From assembly GCA_965248155.1 (NCBI GenBank), contig CBDFIO010000001.1, positions 1,240,001-1,304,000 of the forward strand: a DNA stretch of 64,000 nt. Reading direction: 5' to 3'. The first letter of the stretch is position 1. Each line of letters opens with the position of its first letter. Below, one piece after another: positions 52,824-61,773 of the stretch. The notes beneath the pieces were generated by a model. That model did not search any database. It was not told the origin of the DNA and was given only the letters and a program-made list of their open reading frames with translations. A program made the position numbers and the translations under genes. This DNA is from RFSX01 sp965248155 (GTDB lineage: Bacteria > Bacteroidota > Bacteroidia > Chitinophagales > Saprospiraceae).

Positions 52824-53261
52824 ATGAAGATTAAACAATATCATTCAGAAGATTTTCTATCGTGGTTCTCAATGTCCAAAAAACTGTTTACTGAATATTC
52901 ACATGATCAGCTTAAGAAAGATCTTTTGCAAATGGAATCATCAGGAAAGCACGAAACTTTTCTTGCAATTGAAGAAAGCAGAACAATTGGATTTGCAACA
53001 GTTTCAATAAGACATGATTATGTTGAAGGTTCTACTAGTTCGCCGGTAGCGTATCTTGAAAGCATCTTTGTAGAGCAAGCATTCAGAAAGCAGAATATAG
53101 CGAAGCAACTATACAATAGGGTTGAAAAGTGGGCTAAGGAAAAGGAATGCAAGGAGATTGGCTCAGACACCTGGTTATGGAATGAATCCGCACAAGCATT
53201 CCATAGCAAACTAGGATTCAAAAAAGAAGATGTCCTTGTCCATTATATCAAGAGCCTCTAA
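52824..53261 (+). CDS. GNAT acetyltransferase resembling aminoglycoside 6'-N-acetyltransferases
   Basis: A 145-residue GNAT domain. The cofactor site is EQAFRKQNIAKQLYNRVEKWAKEK (R/Q-x-x-G/N-x-A type), and the segment RHDYVEGSTSSPVAYLESIFVE followed by ...GSDTWLWNESAQAFHSKLGFKK strongly resembles chromosomal AAC(6')-I enzymes (SSPVxYLExIxV, SD...N..A..FH..LGF). It may acetylate aminoglycosides, or a related amine in normal metabolism. It starts 5 bases after the OsmC fusion and is likely co-transcribed. Base composition is like its neighbours, with no mobile signature, so it seems resident rather than acquired. Confidence 0.82.
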   Translation: MKIKQYHSEDFLSWFSMSKKLFTEYSHDQLKKDLLQMESSGKHETFLAIEESRTIGFATVSIRHDYVEGSTSSPVAYLESIFVEQAFRKQNIAKQLYNRVEKWAKEKECKEIGSDTWLWNESAQAFHSKLGFKKEDVLVHYIKSL

Positions 53262-53269
53262 GCCAAATA

Positions 53270-54472
53270 TTATGCGACTACTTCTTTGACAAGATCTGCA
53301 GCTTCTTTCAATAAGGTCGCAGATTTTACTGCAAGTCCACTCTCATCGATAATGGTTTTTGCAATATCTGCATTAGTACCCTGAAGCCTTACGATAATAG
53401 GAACTTCGATATTTCCCATATTCTTATAGGCATCAACAACACCTTGTGCTACTCTGTCACATCTAACGATACCTCCAAAAATATTGATTAGAATTGCCTT
53501 CACATTCGGATCTTTCAAAATAATACTGAATGCTTGTTCAACTCTTGCGGCATCTGCAGTACCTCCAACATCAAGAAAATTAGCGGGCGAACCTCCTGAT
53601 AACTTTATGATATCCATAGTAGCCATCGCTAATCCAGCCCCATTAACCATACATCCTACATTACCATCCAATTTGACATAATTAAGATCGAACTTTTTAG
53701 CTTCAACCTCAGTCGGATCTTCCTCACTTTCATCTCTCAATTCAGCTAAATCTTTATGTCTGAATAATGCATTATCATCAAGGCTGATTTTCGTATCTAC
53801 AGCTATTATTCTATCATCTCCTGTCTTTAGACATGGGTTTATCTCAATAAGGCTGGCATCTGATCCTAAAAATGATTTGTACAGAGAAGCGATAAATTTT
53901 GTCATACCTTTAAAAGCATTTCCAGACAAACCTAAATTGAAAGCAATTTTCCGGGTTTGGAAAGCTTGCAAACCAATCTCTGGATCAATCCATTCTTTGT
54001 GGACCAGATGAGGTGTTTCTTCAGCAACAGCTTCAATATCCATTCCCCCTTCAGTCGAATAGATGATTACATTACATTGTTTGTCTCTATCCATAAGAAT
54101 AGAAACATAATACTCTTTGCATGCATCAAAATCTGGTGCATAGGCATCTTCTGCAACCAATATTTTGCGGACCAACTTACCCGAGCCTTCCATACCTCCG
54201 GGAGTCTGTGGCGTTCGCAACATCATGCCCAGAATTGAATCAGCAGTTTCTTTTAATTCATCAACATTCTTCACCAATTTGACACCTCCACCTTTTCCTC
54301 TTCCACCAGCATGAATCTGGGCTTTAACAATTGCTAATGAAGAATTGGTATCTGCAGATATTTTGTGATAGGCTTCAACAGCTTCATCAACTGTTGTCGC
54401 TACGATTCCGTTCTGAATTGGAACGCCGAAGGAATTAATTATTTCTTTGGCTTGGTACTCGTGTAAATTCAT
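53270..54472 (-). CDS. sucC: Succinyl-CoA synthetase (ADP-forming) beta subunit
   Basis: A 400-residue ATP-grasp protein: MNLHEYQAKEIINSFGVPI, VKAQIHAGGRGKGGGVKL, LIEINPCLKTGDDRIIAVDTKI, GCMVNGAGLAMATMDIIKLSGG, NFLDVGGTA and ILINIFGGIVRCDRVAQG are all diagnostic for SucC. With SucD it converts succinyl-CoA to succinate with substrate-level phosphorylation. sucD is not adjacent, so the genes are separated in this lineage. It is 3 bases downstream of an M43 protease gene in the same direction, and convergent with the acetyltransferase. Confidence 0.96.
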   Translation of the reverse strand: MNLHEYQAKEIINSFGVPIQNGIVATTVDEAVEAYHKISADTNSSLAIVKAQIHAGGRGKGGGVKLVKNVDELKETADSILGMMLRTPQTPGGMEGSGKLVRKILVAEDAYAPDFDACKEYYVSILMDRDKQCNVIIYSTEGGMDIEAVAEETPHLVHKEWIDPEIGLQAFQTRKIAFNLGLSGNAFKGMTKFIASLYKSFLGSDASLIEINPCLKTGDDRIIAVDTKISLDDNALFRHKDLAELRDESEEDPTEVEAKKFDLNYVKLDGNVGCMVNGAGLAMATMDIIKLSGGSPANFLDVGGTADAARVEQAFSIILKDPNVKAILINIFGGIVRCDRVAQGVVDAYKNMGNIEVPIIVRLQGTNADIAKTIIDESGLAVKSATLLKEAADLVKEVVA

Positions 54473-54475
54473 CTA

Positions 54476-56017
54476 TTATTCTATAATTATTTTTTCAATT
54501 TTAATTCCTTGCTCACTGATGAGCTCAAGTAGATATACTCCTGAACTTACATTATTTAAGTCAAGTCTCATTCTATTATCACCGGCAACAATTCGATTAT
54601 CTGTTTTCTGAGCAATCAATTGACCATTCAGAGATATTAGCTTAAGATCTGCATTAAAGGACTTTTCAGAATCAAACAAGATTCTCAATACATCGCCAGA
54701 AGATGCGGGGTTCGGAAATATACGCAACCCAGTAACTTCTTCTAGCTCCTTCACAGATGTCGTTTCATTTCCAGTAAAGAATATCCTACCAACTATATTT
54801 CCAATACATCCATAGCCAAATTTATTCACAGCAGTTACACTCCAAAGATAATTTCCGTTGGGTTTAAGGTTTGTCAATACGAGCTCAGTTTCTGTTGTCC
54901 TAATTTCGTCTGCAATCGTTCCATCTATTCTTACAATATATTCTTCAGCATTTGGAACAGCTTCCCAAGACAATGTCACTCTGTCATAGGCAGCTATTAC
55001 TGCCGTATTTTCAGGCAGCAACAAAGTTGCAGTTGTATCAATAGGAGTATATTCTGTAACCGTATTATTGTTTCTTAAATAAGCTCTTCGGGATGAAAAG
55101 TAGGATGATTGAACCGCAATAATCTGATCTGGAGATAATACCCATTCACCACAGTTATCTGAATATGACATAATATTATTAATCATAGGTTCAATCAAGT
55201 CACCATTTCTATCAAATACATCGTTACCTATAGTACAACACCTGCAAGCTTGGCCAAAGCCATAATCCGGAGGTGTATCACAAATACCATCACCTGCAAT
55301 GGGATCCGTCCAACCAAAATTCCCACAGTTTGATCCATCAACGAGTTCAACTTCTAATGCTGCAGATTGGCTTGACCCTACAGTTAAAATAGTAACTGTA
55401 TCTCCATGCACATCGCGATCATAAGGCTCGCTTTCCCATCCTCTATGCGTGTGAGCTAAAGTAAAGAAATGACCTACTTCATGCTCTAATGTGACACCAT
55501 CAGCAATATTCCCATTCCGTACTACTATAAAATCTTCGTCTGGATGTCTGGAATAATATCCTGCAACAAAACTGGTTGGTGTTAATAATTCTACTCTAGG
55601 AACTTCACCAAAAAAGATGTTCATATATCTTTCATCTTTGTGGTCAATCAGAAATCCATGATTTGTATCGACACTGTTGTTAACTGCTGTGCTAAAGATC
55701 TTGTTTATTGGAGCAACCATATAAAAATATATACCCAAGGAATCATATCTCTCATTGAGCTCACATAATGCCAAATTTACTGAAGTCTCAGAAACAGTAT
55801 TTGCCCCACTATTATCTGAAATTGTATGAAATTGTACAGGCACAAATCTGTCCACCAAGCTTTTTAATCTTGTCTTATCCCAATCTTTCTTGTTTCTCAT
55901 CAGATCTATCATGAACTCATCGCTCTGATCTGTACTGCATCGGAAATCCTGTCCCTGAAGGGAGAATGTCGACAAAACCAAAAAGAAGATTAGCCCTAAG
56001 CTTAATATATTTTTCAT
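54476..56017 (-). CDS. M43-family (pappalysin-like) metalloprotease with T9SS sorting tail
   Basis: A 513-residue secreted protease. The signal peptide (1-22) ends SLQG. The zinc site is LEHEVGHFFTLAHTH, an HExxHxxxxxH metzincin motif, and the Met-turn lies in NNIMSYSDNCG. Cysteines including CRCC are present between them. The usual Gly after HExxHxx is Thr here. A fibronectin-III-like domain (about 325-415; VTLSWEAVPNAEEYIVRI, GNYLWSVTAVNKFG) precedes a Por secretion tail (GLRIFPNPASSGDVLRILF, SGVYLLELISEQG). It is probably exported by the T9SS and degrades extracellular protein. Its stop is 3 bases before sucC. Confidence 0.9.
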   Translation of the reverse strand: MKNILSLGLIFFLVLSTFSLQGQDFRCSTDQSDEFMIDLMRNKKDWDKTRLKSLVDRFVPVQFHTISDNSGANTVSETSVNLALCELNERYDSLGIYFYMVAPINKIFSTAVNNSVDTNHGFLIDHKDERYMNIFFGEVPRVELLTPTSFVAGYYSRHPDEDFIVVRNGNIADGVTLEHEVGHFFTLAHTHRGWESEPYDRDVHGDTVTILTVGSSQSAALEVELVDGSNCGNFGWTDPIAGDGICDTPPDYGFGQACRCCTIGNDVFDRNGDLIEPMINNIMSYSDNCGEWVLSPDQIIAVQSSYFSSRRAYLRNNNTVTEYTPIDTTATLLLPENTAVIAAYDRVTLSWEAVPNAEEYIVRIDGTIADEIRTTETELVLTNLKPNGNYLWSVTAVNKFGYGCIGNIVGRIFFTGNETTSVKELEEVTGLRIFPNPASSGDVLRILFDSEKSFNADLKLISLNGQLIAQKTDNRIVAGDNRMRLDLNNVSSGVYLLELISEQGIKIEKIIIE

Positions 56018-56032
56018 TTAAAAAAATTTTAT

Positions 56033-56059
56033 CAAAAGTACAGAATAATAATTCCACAA
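56033..56059 (-). promoter_or_regulatory. Promoter of the M43 protease (and probably sucC)
   Basis: On the minus strand TTG (56057-56059), 16 bases, then TACTTTTG (56033-56040) fits the Bacteroidota consensus and would start transcription about 9 bases before the ATG at 56017. Confidence 0.55.
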
Positions 56060-56107
56060 AAGTTCTTTAAGAATACATTTAGATGAATTTAGATCAATAA
56101 AATCATC

Positions 56108-56115
56108 TACATTTG
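56108..56115 (+). promoter_or_regulatory. -7 element upstream of mdh
   Basis: TACATTTG matches TAnnTTTG and lies 34 bases before the ATG at 56150. A good -33 TTG is not seen, only TTTAG about 15-20 bases upstream. Confidence 0.4.
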
Positions 56116-56149
56116 CAGCGCAATATTATAAAATAAAATCTAATATATT

Positions 56150-57085
56150 ATGAGTAAGGTAACAGTTGTGGGTGCTGGAAATGTTGGAGCTACTGTAGCC
56201 AACGTATTAGCTCACAAAGATTTGGTCAAAGAAGTTGTTCTTGTAGACATAAAAGACAACTTTGCCAGAGGTAAAGCGCTTGATTCTTGGCAACAAGCAC
56301 CAATTGATTATTATAGCACTAAATTGACCGGAACCGGTGATTACAAAGAGACAAAAGGTTCTGACATTGTTGTAATAACTGCAGGAATTCCACGTAAGCC
56401 TGGAATGAGCAGAGATGATCTGATTTCGACAAATGCAAAAATCGTAGTCTCTGTAACAAAATCTATTCTCAAGTACACAAAGAATCCAATATTTATTATT
56501 GTATCTAATCCACTTGACGTCATGGCTTACGCAGCTTTAAAAGCTTCAAATCTTAAGCCGGAAAGAGTGATTGGAATGGCAGGTATTCTTGACACGGCAA
56601 GATATAGAGCATTTTTAGCTACAGAATTAGGGGTTTCTCCTAAGGATATACAAGCTGTATTAATGGGAGGTCATGGAGATACAATGACTCCTCTTCCAAG
56701 ATTTACTACCATTGCCGGTATTCCGGTTACCGATATGATCAACAAAAGAAAATTAAATTCGATCGTTGAAAGAACCAAGAAAGGTGGGGGAGAATTGGTT
56801 AAACTGATGAGTACATCTGCGTGGTATGCTCCTGGAGCTGCAGCAGCTCAGATGGTAGAATCAATTCTTAAAGATGATGGCAGAATATTTCCTTGTAGTT
56901 CATGGTTACAAGGAGAATATGGTATTAAGGATATGTTTCTAGGTGTGCCGGTTCAGTTAGGGAAAGAAGGAATAAAGAGAATTATCACATTGAAATTAAA
57001 TGCTGAAGAGAAGAAGTTATTAAGAAGTTCAGCGAAGCATGTTAATGATGTAATCACTTCATTCAAGAAAATGAAACTTGTTTAA
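56150..57085 (+). CDS. mdh: Malate dehydrogenase (LDH-like type)
   Basis: A 311-residue NAD-dependent enzyme. VVGAGNVGATVANVLA (5-20) is the Rossmann glycine loop, ITAGIPRKPGMSRDDL has the substrate-binding arginine on the mobile loop, IVSNPLDVMAY and LMGGHGDTMTPL carry the conserved Asn and catalytic His. The substrate-specificity Arg in PRKPGMSR identifies malate rather than lactate. It interconverts malate and oxaloacetate in the TCA cycle. It is followed after 6 bases by a SelL-like redox protein. Confidence 0.95.
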   Translation: MSKVTVVGAGNVGATVANVLAHKDLVKEVVLVDIKDNFARGKALDSWQQAPIDYYSTKLTGTGDYKETKGSDIVVITAGIPRKPGMSRDDLISTNAKIVVSVTKSILKYTKNPIFIIVSNPLDVMAYAALKASNLKPERVIGMAGILDTARYRAFLATELGVSPKDIQAVLMGGHGDTMTPLPRFTTIAGIPVTDMINKRKLNSIVERTKKGGGELVKLMSTSAWYAPGAAAAQMVESILKDDGRIFPCSSWLQGEYGIKDMFLGVPVQLGKEGIKRIITLKLNAEEKKLLRSSAKHVNDVITSFKKMKLV

Positions 57086-57091
57086 TAAACA

Positions 57092-57601
57092 TTGAATCTC
57101 AAAGAGATACATATAAATACCGGAGAGAACTTACATGATCTGTCCTTAAACAAACCGGTCATGTTGGTTTTCCTTCGGCATTTTGGTTGTATTTTTTGTA
57201 GAGAAGCTCTACATGACCTGGCACTTAAGAAACCTGAAATTAACTCCAGGAATATTGAATTGGTTTTTGTCCATTTATCATCAAATGAAATCGCTGAGGA
57301 ATATTTTGATGATTTCGACCTCGAAGGTGTAAGTTATATCTCAGATCCTGATTGTGAATTATATGCAAAATTTGGATTTGTAAAAGGAAAGTTTAGTCAA
57401 CTTTTTGGGTTTAGCACCTGGGTGCGTGGATTCGAAACCCGCAAAAAAGGAATACAATGGACAATGGAAAGAATTGGAGATAGTCTTCAGATGCCAGGTA
57501 TCTTTTTAATCCGTAATGGACAATTAAAGAACAGCTATATCCACAAAAACGTATCAGATAAGCCAGATTATGATAAACTCATTAACTGCACTGTATCATA
57601 A
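57092..57601 (+). CDS. SelL-related peroxiredoxin-like protein
   Basis: A 169-residue thioredoxin-fold protein. PVMLVFLRHFGCIFCREALHDL contains a CxxC pair at the start of helix 1 (C-I-F-C) as in AhpC/TSA-2 (PRXL2/SelL) proteins, and VYISDPD-like SYISDPDCELYAKFGF is also family-typical; the C-terminal QMPGIFLIRNGQL matches. It probably reduces peroxides or thiols; no partner is known. The start is TTG at 57092; no ATG precedes the core. It is 6 bases after mdh and likely translated from the same transcript. Confidence 0.82.
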   Translation: MNLKEIHINTGENLHDLSLNKPVMLVFLRHFGCIFCREALHDLALKKPEINSRNIELVFVHLSSNEIAEEYFDDFDLEGVSYISDPDCELYAKFGFVKGKFSQLFGFSTWVRGFETRKKGIQWTMERIGDSLQMPGIFLIRNGQLKNSYIHKNVSDKPDYDKLINCTVS

Positions 57602-57642
57602 TTAACAATCTTCAAAATACATCTCTCGTTATATATCAAATC

Positions 57643-58503
57643 ATGAGTATGAAGTATGGGTTTCTGTCTGTTCTAATTTTTATAAGTTCTGCTGTCTTTT
57701 GTCAGAACGATGATCTTCGGGATAATCTAAAATTCTACGCTGATGTTATGGTTAACTCTGCGGAAGCAAGTTCCCGTAATAGAGCTGTTATTGAATTTAA
57801 TTCAATATTCAAAACCTATATTCAGCATAATAACTTGTTTGAATCAGATCTTGGATTCATAAAATGGATTTCAGTTTTAGAACCAGACGATAAGACATTC
57901 AAACTATTAAGTTGGCAGGTAGAATTAGAAAATTTTGATTTTCAGTACAATGGCTATATCATTTATCCAGATGGTAGTTATATACATCTTCAAGAAAACC
58001 AATACCCTTCAAATCAACTTGACGCTATGGTCCTCCATGCTGAATCATGGTATGGAGCACTCTATTATAATATCCTGAAAATTGATGATAACAAATACGT
58101 CATTTTCGGCTTTAATGGCGACTCAAAATGGGAAAACCAAAAGATAGCAGATGTCCTTTCATTTGAGGGCAATAAGCCCATTTTTGGAATGGAAATATTT
58201 GAAGATAAAAACAGTAATGGAACATATATCAATCGCCTTGTGCTGAATTATTCGAGTGATGCGACCTGCAATCTAAACTATAACCCGGGACTAAAGATGG
58301 TTATCCACGATCATCTTCTCCAGAGGATTGGAAGACTGGAAGGGCAGGGTCCAGTATTTTTACCAGACGGCACATACGAAGGATATGAGTTTGTAGACAA
58401 TAAATGGAAGTATCGGGAAAAAATATATGATCACATTTATGACGATGCGCCAAGGCCTAAACCAATTCTGGGAGAGAAAAAAGATTTGTTCGGGAAGAAC
58501 TAA
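57643..58503 (+). CDS. Secreted protein of unknown function
   Basis: A 286-residue protein with a signal peptide (1-20; FLSVLIFISSAVFCQ). After cleavage it contains mixed alpha/beta sequence without a recognised domain: a helical segment (LKFYADVMVNSAEASSRNRA), a beta-rich middle (YIIYPDGSYIHLQENQYP, SWYGALYYNILKIDDNKYVIFGFNGD) and a tyrosine-rich tail (YREKIYDHIYDDAPRPKP). The sequence resembles proteins annotated only as hypothetical in Bacteroidota. An ATG two codons later is equally possible. Its stop overlaps that of tilS by 4 bases. Confidence 0.65.
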   Translation: MSMKYGFLSVLIFISSAVFCQNDDLRDNLKFYADVMVNSAEASSRNRAVIEFNSIFKTYIQHNNLFESDLGFIKWISVLEPDDKTFKLLSWQVELENFDFQYNGYIIYPDGSYIHLQENQYPSNQLDAMVLHAESWYGALYYNILKIDDNKYVIFGFNGDSKWENQKIADVLSFEGNKPIFGMEIFEDKNSNGTYINRLVLNYSSDATCNLNYNPGLKMVIHDHLLQRIGRLEGQGPVFLPDGTYEGYEFVDNKWKYREKIYDHIYDDAPRPKPILGEKKDLFGKN

Positions 58504-59783
58504 AGTCTTTCAAATTGTATTTTCAAATAAGGCCCTTCCTGGTTTTCATGTGAATACCGCTCATCTGTTCTATAAGGTACAACCCAAATAATTTCCTTTC
58601 CGGAAATGAACAAAGGCACTTTCTTTTTCTGTAACAGATCAATTTTATTATTCGTATAAAATTTTTTGAGACTCTGCCTATGCCCACCCATTCCTTTAGG
58701 TTGAAAGTGATCTCCATCTTTCCATGGCCTGATTGACAAACCCTCAGTTAATAATGCTATTGGAAAATATTCTGAGTTAGGTTCTGTCGATTGGCTTAAC
58801 TGATCCTCTTTACTTAATGTAAATCTAAAATTGTTATATATATAATACTTTTCAATTTGCGATAAGTCAATAACGAGCTCTTCTTGAACATCTGTTATCT
58901 CTTCAATAATAAGATTTTTCCGGTCGATGATTAATTGATGACTAGAAGACTCAAAGTGAGCCCCTACATTATCTATACTGCGAAAGATATCCTGTGCGTG
59001 CGTCTGATTAAACCCTTTAGTCTTTAAAATATGATACAGTAGATGATCATCTAATTCTTGTATCTTGATTTTGGAAATAATTATTCTGGATCCTTCACGG
59101 ATTTCAAGATCTAATCTATCGACTAATTCTTGTAATGCTTGTTGATCTGCCTGATTCCTGCTGGACAATTTCTTAATTCTATTCAATGCATTAGGGAATC
59201 TTTCAACAATCTTTGATAGCAATTCATTTCTGATAAAATTCCTATCGTATTCACTGTCTTTATTTGATTTATCGACAACAAAAGGAACTTCATTATTCTG
59301 AGCGTAGTCAGTGATTTCATCCTTTGTGAAAATCAACAAGGGTCTCCTTATTTTATCAAAACTTTCATGAATTCCATTCATTGAGCGACCATTAAAAATA
59401 TTTAATAATACAGTCTCAATATGGTCATCGAGATGGTGTGCTGTCAGGATGATATCGCAATCCAAAGACTCAAAAAATGTATATCTCTGATCATGAGCCC
59501 AAGCTTGAAAATTTGAAACATCAGACTTCTTTTCACTTAATTCTTTTTCGTAGAAAGGGATGTTATGTTTCAAACAAAATGATTTTACGAATTCGGCATC
59601 GAGATCCGAGTCTCCAGAACGTGTTTTATGATTAAGGTGAGCTACCGAAATATCATAATCAGATTTCATCAAAAGGTCCAATAAAACCATGGAGTCAACA
59701 CCTCCACTTACAGCAATAAGTATCTTATCAGATTTTTGAAAATACTTTTTGGAATTAATATGACTTAAAAACCTATTAAACAA
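58500..59783 (-). CDS. tilS: tRNA(Ile)-lysidine synthetase
   Basis: A 427-residue PP-loop ATPase that converts C34 of tRNA-Ile(CAU) to lysidine, essential for decoding AUA. The motif AVSGGVDSMVLLDLL (24-38) binds ATP, AHHLDDHIETVLLNIF and RRPLLIFTKDEI are conserved TilS segments, and LSIRPWKDGDHFQPKGMGGHRQSLKKF belongs to the C-terminal substrate domain. It starts at TTG (59783); no ATG precedes the core. It is divergent from a lipoprotein gene that also starts with TTG, with 29 bases between them. Confidence 0.94.
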   Translation of the reverse strand: MFNRFLSHINSKKYFQKSDKILIAVSGGVDSMVLLDLLMKSDYDISVAHLNHKTRSGDSDLDAEFVKSFCLKHNIPFYEKELSEKKSDVSNFQAWAHDQRYTFFESLDCDIILTAHHLDDHIETVLLNIFNGRSMNGIHESFDKIRRPLLIFTKDEITDYAQNNEVPFVVDKSNKDSEYDRNFIRNELLSKIVERFPNALNRIKKLSSRNQADQQALQELVDRLDLEIREGSRIIISKIKIQELDDHLLYHILKTKGFNQTHAQDIFRSIDNVGAHFESSSHQLIIDRKNLIIEEITDVQEELVIDLSQIEKYYIYNNFRFTLSKEDQLSQSTEPNSEYFPIALLTEGLSIRPWKDGDHFQPKGMGGHRQSLKKFYTNNKIDLLQKKKVPLFISGKEIIWVVPYRTDERYSHENQEGPYLKIQFERL

Positions 59784-59812
59784 TATTATATTTGTTTACA
59801 AATCCTTGAACA

Positions 59813-60364
59813 TTGAATATACGCATACATTACATCGCGATTTTCTCCTTAGTATTATTACTTTCTTGTAAAGGTGATAATAAGCCTGCAAATAATGGTA
59901 ATTCTGATTCAAATTCCCAAGTTAATAAAGAAAGGCTTGAAGGGCTAAAACAAAATAGATCCGGTGGAAATATTGCTTCTCAAAGAGCTCAAGCACTTTC
60001 AATAGTGAATTTTCGTTTGAAAAATAATCCGGAATCCTATGCCATTGTTGAAGCGGATGTTTGGCAATACCAGTTTATTTTTGACGGCGAAATGACCCAG
60101 GCTGATGATGGTGTCTGGATTGATTTCAAACCCGATTTTACCTATGATTATGGGACTTTTGGTGAGGTCCAGGGATCCGGTAGATATAGTTACCATTTTG
60201 AGCGTTCTGAATTATTAATCATAGACAATGACAGCAGTTTAAAACCTCAGGAATGGAGTGTCAAATCAGCAGGCGATGCCATGATTCTTATAGGAACTGC
60301 TACTTATCAGGATAATTCTATTCAGATGAAATTGATTCGAGTAGGAGATGCAATAAGAAGTTAA
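59813..60364 (+). CDS. Lipoprotein of unknown function
   Basis: A 183-residue protein with a lipoprotein signal (HYIAIFSLVLLLSC, Cys at residue 19) and a short Asn/Ser-rich linker (KPANNGNSDSNSQVN). The mature part has a beta-barrel or lipocalin-like pattern (DVWQYQFIFDGEMTQADDGVWIDFKPDFTYDYG, GSGRYSYHFERSELLIIDND). No family is recognised. Initiation is at TTG 59813; no in-frame ATG follows. TATATTTG at 59787-59794 may be its -7 element. It is followed by a hairpin and a long noncoding stretch. Confidence 0.65.
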   Translation: MNIRIHYIAIFSLVLLLSCKGDNKPANNGNSDSNSQVNKERLEGLKQNRSGGNIASQRAQALSIVNFRLKNNPESYAIVEADVWQYQFIFDGEMTQADDGVWIDFKPDFTYDYGTFGEVQGSGRYSYHFERSELLIIDNDSSLKPQEWSVKSAGDAMILIGTATYQDNSIQMKLIRVGDAIRS

Positions 60365-60396
60365 GCCAGCTCCACAAAAGATTCTACCACATAAGA

Positions 60397-60436
60397 AAGT
60401 AGATCACCGAGATTAGTGATCTACTTCTTCGTAATT
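60397..60436 (+). terminator. Hairpin terminator after the lipoprotein gene
   Basis: AAGTAGATCAC (60397-60407) pairs perfectly with GTGATCTACTT (60416-60426) around an 8-base loop, 32 bases past the lipoprotein stop. Downstream bases are CTTCGTAATTT, so the U-tract is weak and termination efficiency is uncertain. Confidence 0.5.
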
Positions 60437-61023
60437 TGGCTTCGAAGGGTTATGGTTGAAGCTAGTATAAAATCAATTCTGCTTCATTTTGCAAATATTA
60501 ATGGAAGCCATAATAACTTTTCATCAAGAAAACATGACTTGAATTCACACAATTAACTTGGGTGAAATTCGAATCTTCCATTTTTAAAACGAGATGGGGA
60601 AAATCCTCAGATATAAACTAAGAATATAATCTCATTCTAGTTTCTTGACTCATTCTATCTACTTTAGATAGTTATTGATCGGCTAATATCAAGTCTTTAA
60701 AAGTTCATTTCATTAACAGCTTTTGAACACTTCCATTCAATAAACTCTCAAATCCTTCAGTCGTCAGTTATTTTCAAAAGTCCTTCAAGCAAAACTCTAC
60801 TTTCGAATCTTGGCGTTTCAACTATTTCTTTAAATTGTTCTAATTAAAGGTAAATCGAGAATCCTTCTCATATTCAATTACTTCCCGAGCGTCAGTAAAA
60901 ATTGTTCAAATGAACTTATTCGATGTCCGAACGGTAAAACCATTATATAGAAATCATGTGAAATGTGTTGAAAAGTCTAAATAGACTGACTTTGAGGAGT
61001 TGAAAAATTAATGGATTAGATAT
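60437..61023. other. Noncoding interval with no recognised feature
   Basis: About 590 bases between the lipoprotein terminator and the stop of the LytTR gene hold no credible reading frame on either strand. The sequence is rich in TTC/TTA and has short inverted repeats (for example GTTCAAATGAAC near 60903), but I see no RNA gene, repeat family or IS fragment. It may hold a small RNA or regulatory target; nothing more can be supported. Confidence 0.5.
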
Positions 61024-61773
61024 TTAAATCATCTTAATGCGTTTGATCACATGATCACGCATTCGTCTGCTAACAGGTACACTATGCTCACCGATCGTGA
61101 GGTATTCAACTTGTTCGCTAATGGCATCAACCAGTGGGAGGTTAGCAATGAAGGAACGATGAACTCTGACAAACTGATCTTTAGGTAATATAGATTCAAG
61201 CGTGCCTAATGGAATTGTCAAAAGGTACTTCTTAGCTAAGGTCTGGATATTACAATAATTACGATTTGCTTCAACAAAACAAATATCGCTATATGCTATT
61301 TTTACCAATAAGTGTTGATGATGAATAAATAGCCTATCATCCATAATTGCGATATGGTGTTCTGATTCATGGTTATTTTCAATATGCTCGGCACGCATAC
61401 GCTCAATCGTTAATTCAATTCCTCTCAGCAATTCTGCATTAGAATAGGGTTTAGAAATAAAAGCATAAGGCTTTGTTGCGATTGCCCTTTTAATGGTCTC
61501 TTCATCGGAATCGGACGTTAGAAATATGACAGGAATCCTATGATTTTCAAATATGATTAGAGCAGCGTTTATACCATCTATTGGGCCTTTGAGATTAATA
61601 TCTAATAGGATGATATCAGGTCGATGTGAATCTATGGTCTTTAACGCATCTTCAGCGCTTGTATTAATACCTATTATTTCATATCCTAATAGTGTCAGCT
61701 GTTTGGAGATATCAGCAGCTACGATCATTTGATCATCGACGATCAGAATCCTGACTTTGGAATTTTCGTACAT
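61024..61773 (-). CDS. LytTR-family response regulator (orphan)
   Basis: A 249-residue two-domain regulator. The receiver (about 7-125) shows RILIVDDQ with acidic D13-D14, the phospho-acceptor D58 in IILLDINLKG, LTSDSD and FISKP with the conserved Thr and Lys. The C-terminal LytTR domain (about 150-249) has HHQHLLVKIAYSDICFVEANRNYCNIQT and FVRVHRSFIANLPLVDAI typical of DNA-binding beta-domain regulators. No histidine kinase is adjacent, so its partner lies elsewhere. The gene is monocistronic and flanked by long intergenic regions on both sides (about 660 bases at its 3' end, 115 at its 5' end). Confidence 0.92.
   Translation of the reverse strand: MYENSKVRILIVDDQMIVAADISKQLTLLGYEIIGINTSAEDALKTIDSHRPDIILLDINLKGPIDGINAALIIFENHRIPVIFLTSDSDEETIKRAIATKPYAFISKPYSNAELLRGIELTIERMRAEHIENNHESEHHIAIMDDRLFIHHQHLLVKIAYSDICFVEANRNYCNIQTLAKKYLLTIPLGTLESILPKDQFVRVHRSFIANLPLVDAISEQVEYLTIGEHSVPVSRRMRDHVIKRIKMI

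Noticed and set aside
53270..54472. Broken sucCD operon due to a deletion
   Set aside because: The gene is intact and its neighbours are also intact; separated sucC and sucD are known in Bacteroidota.
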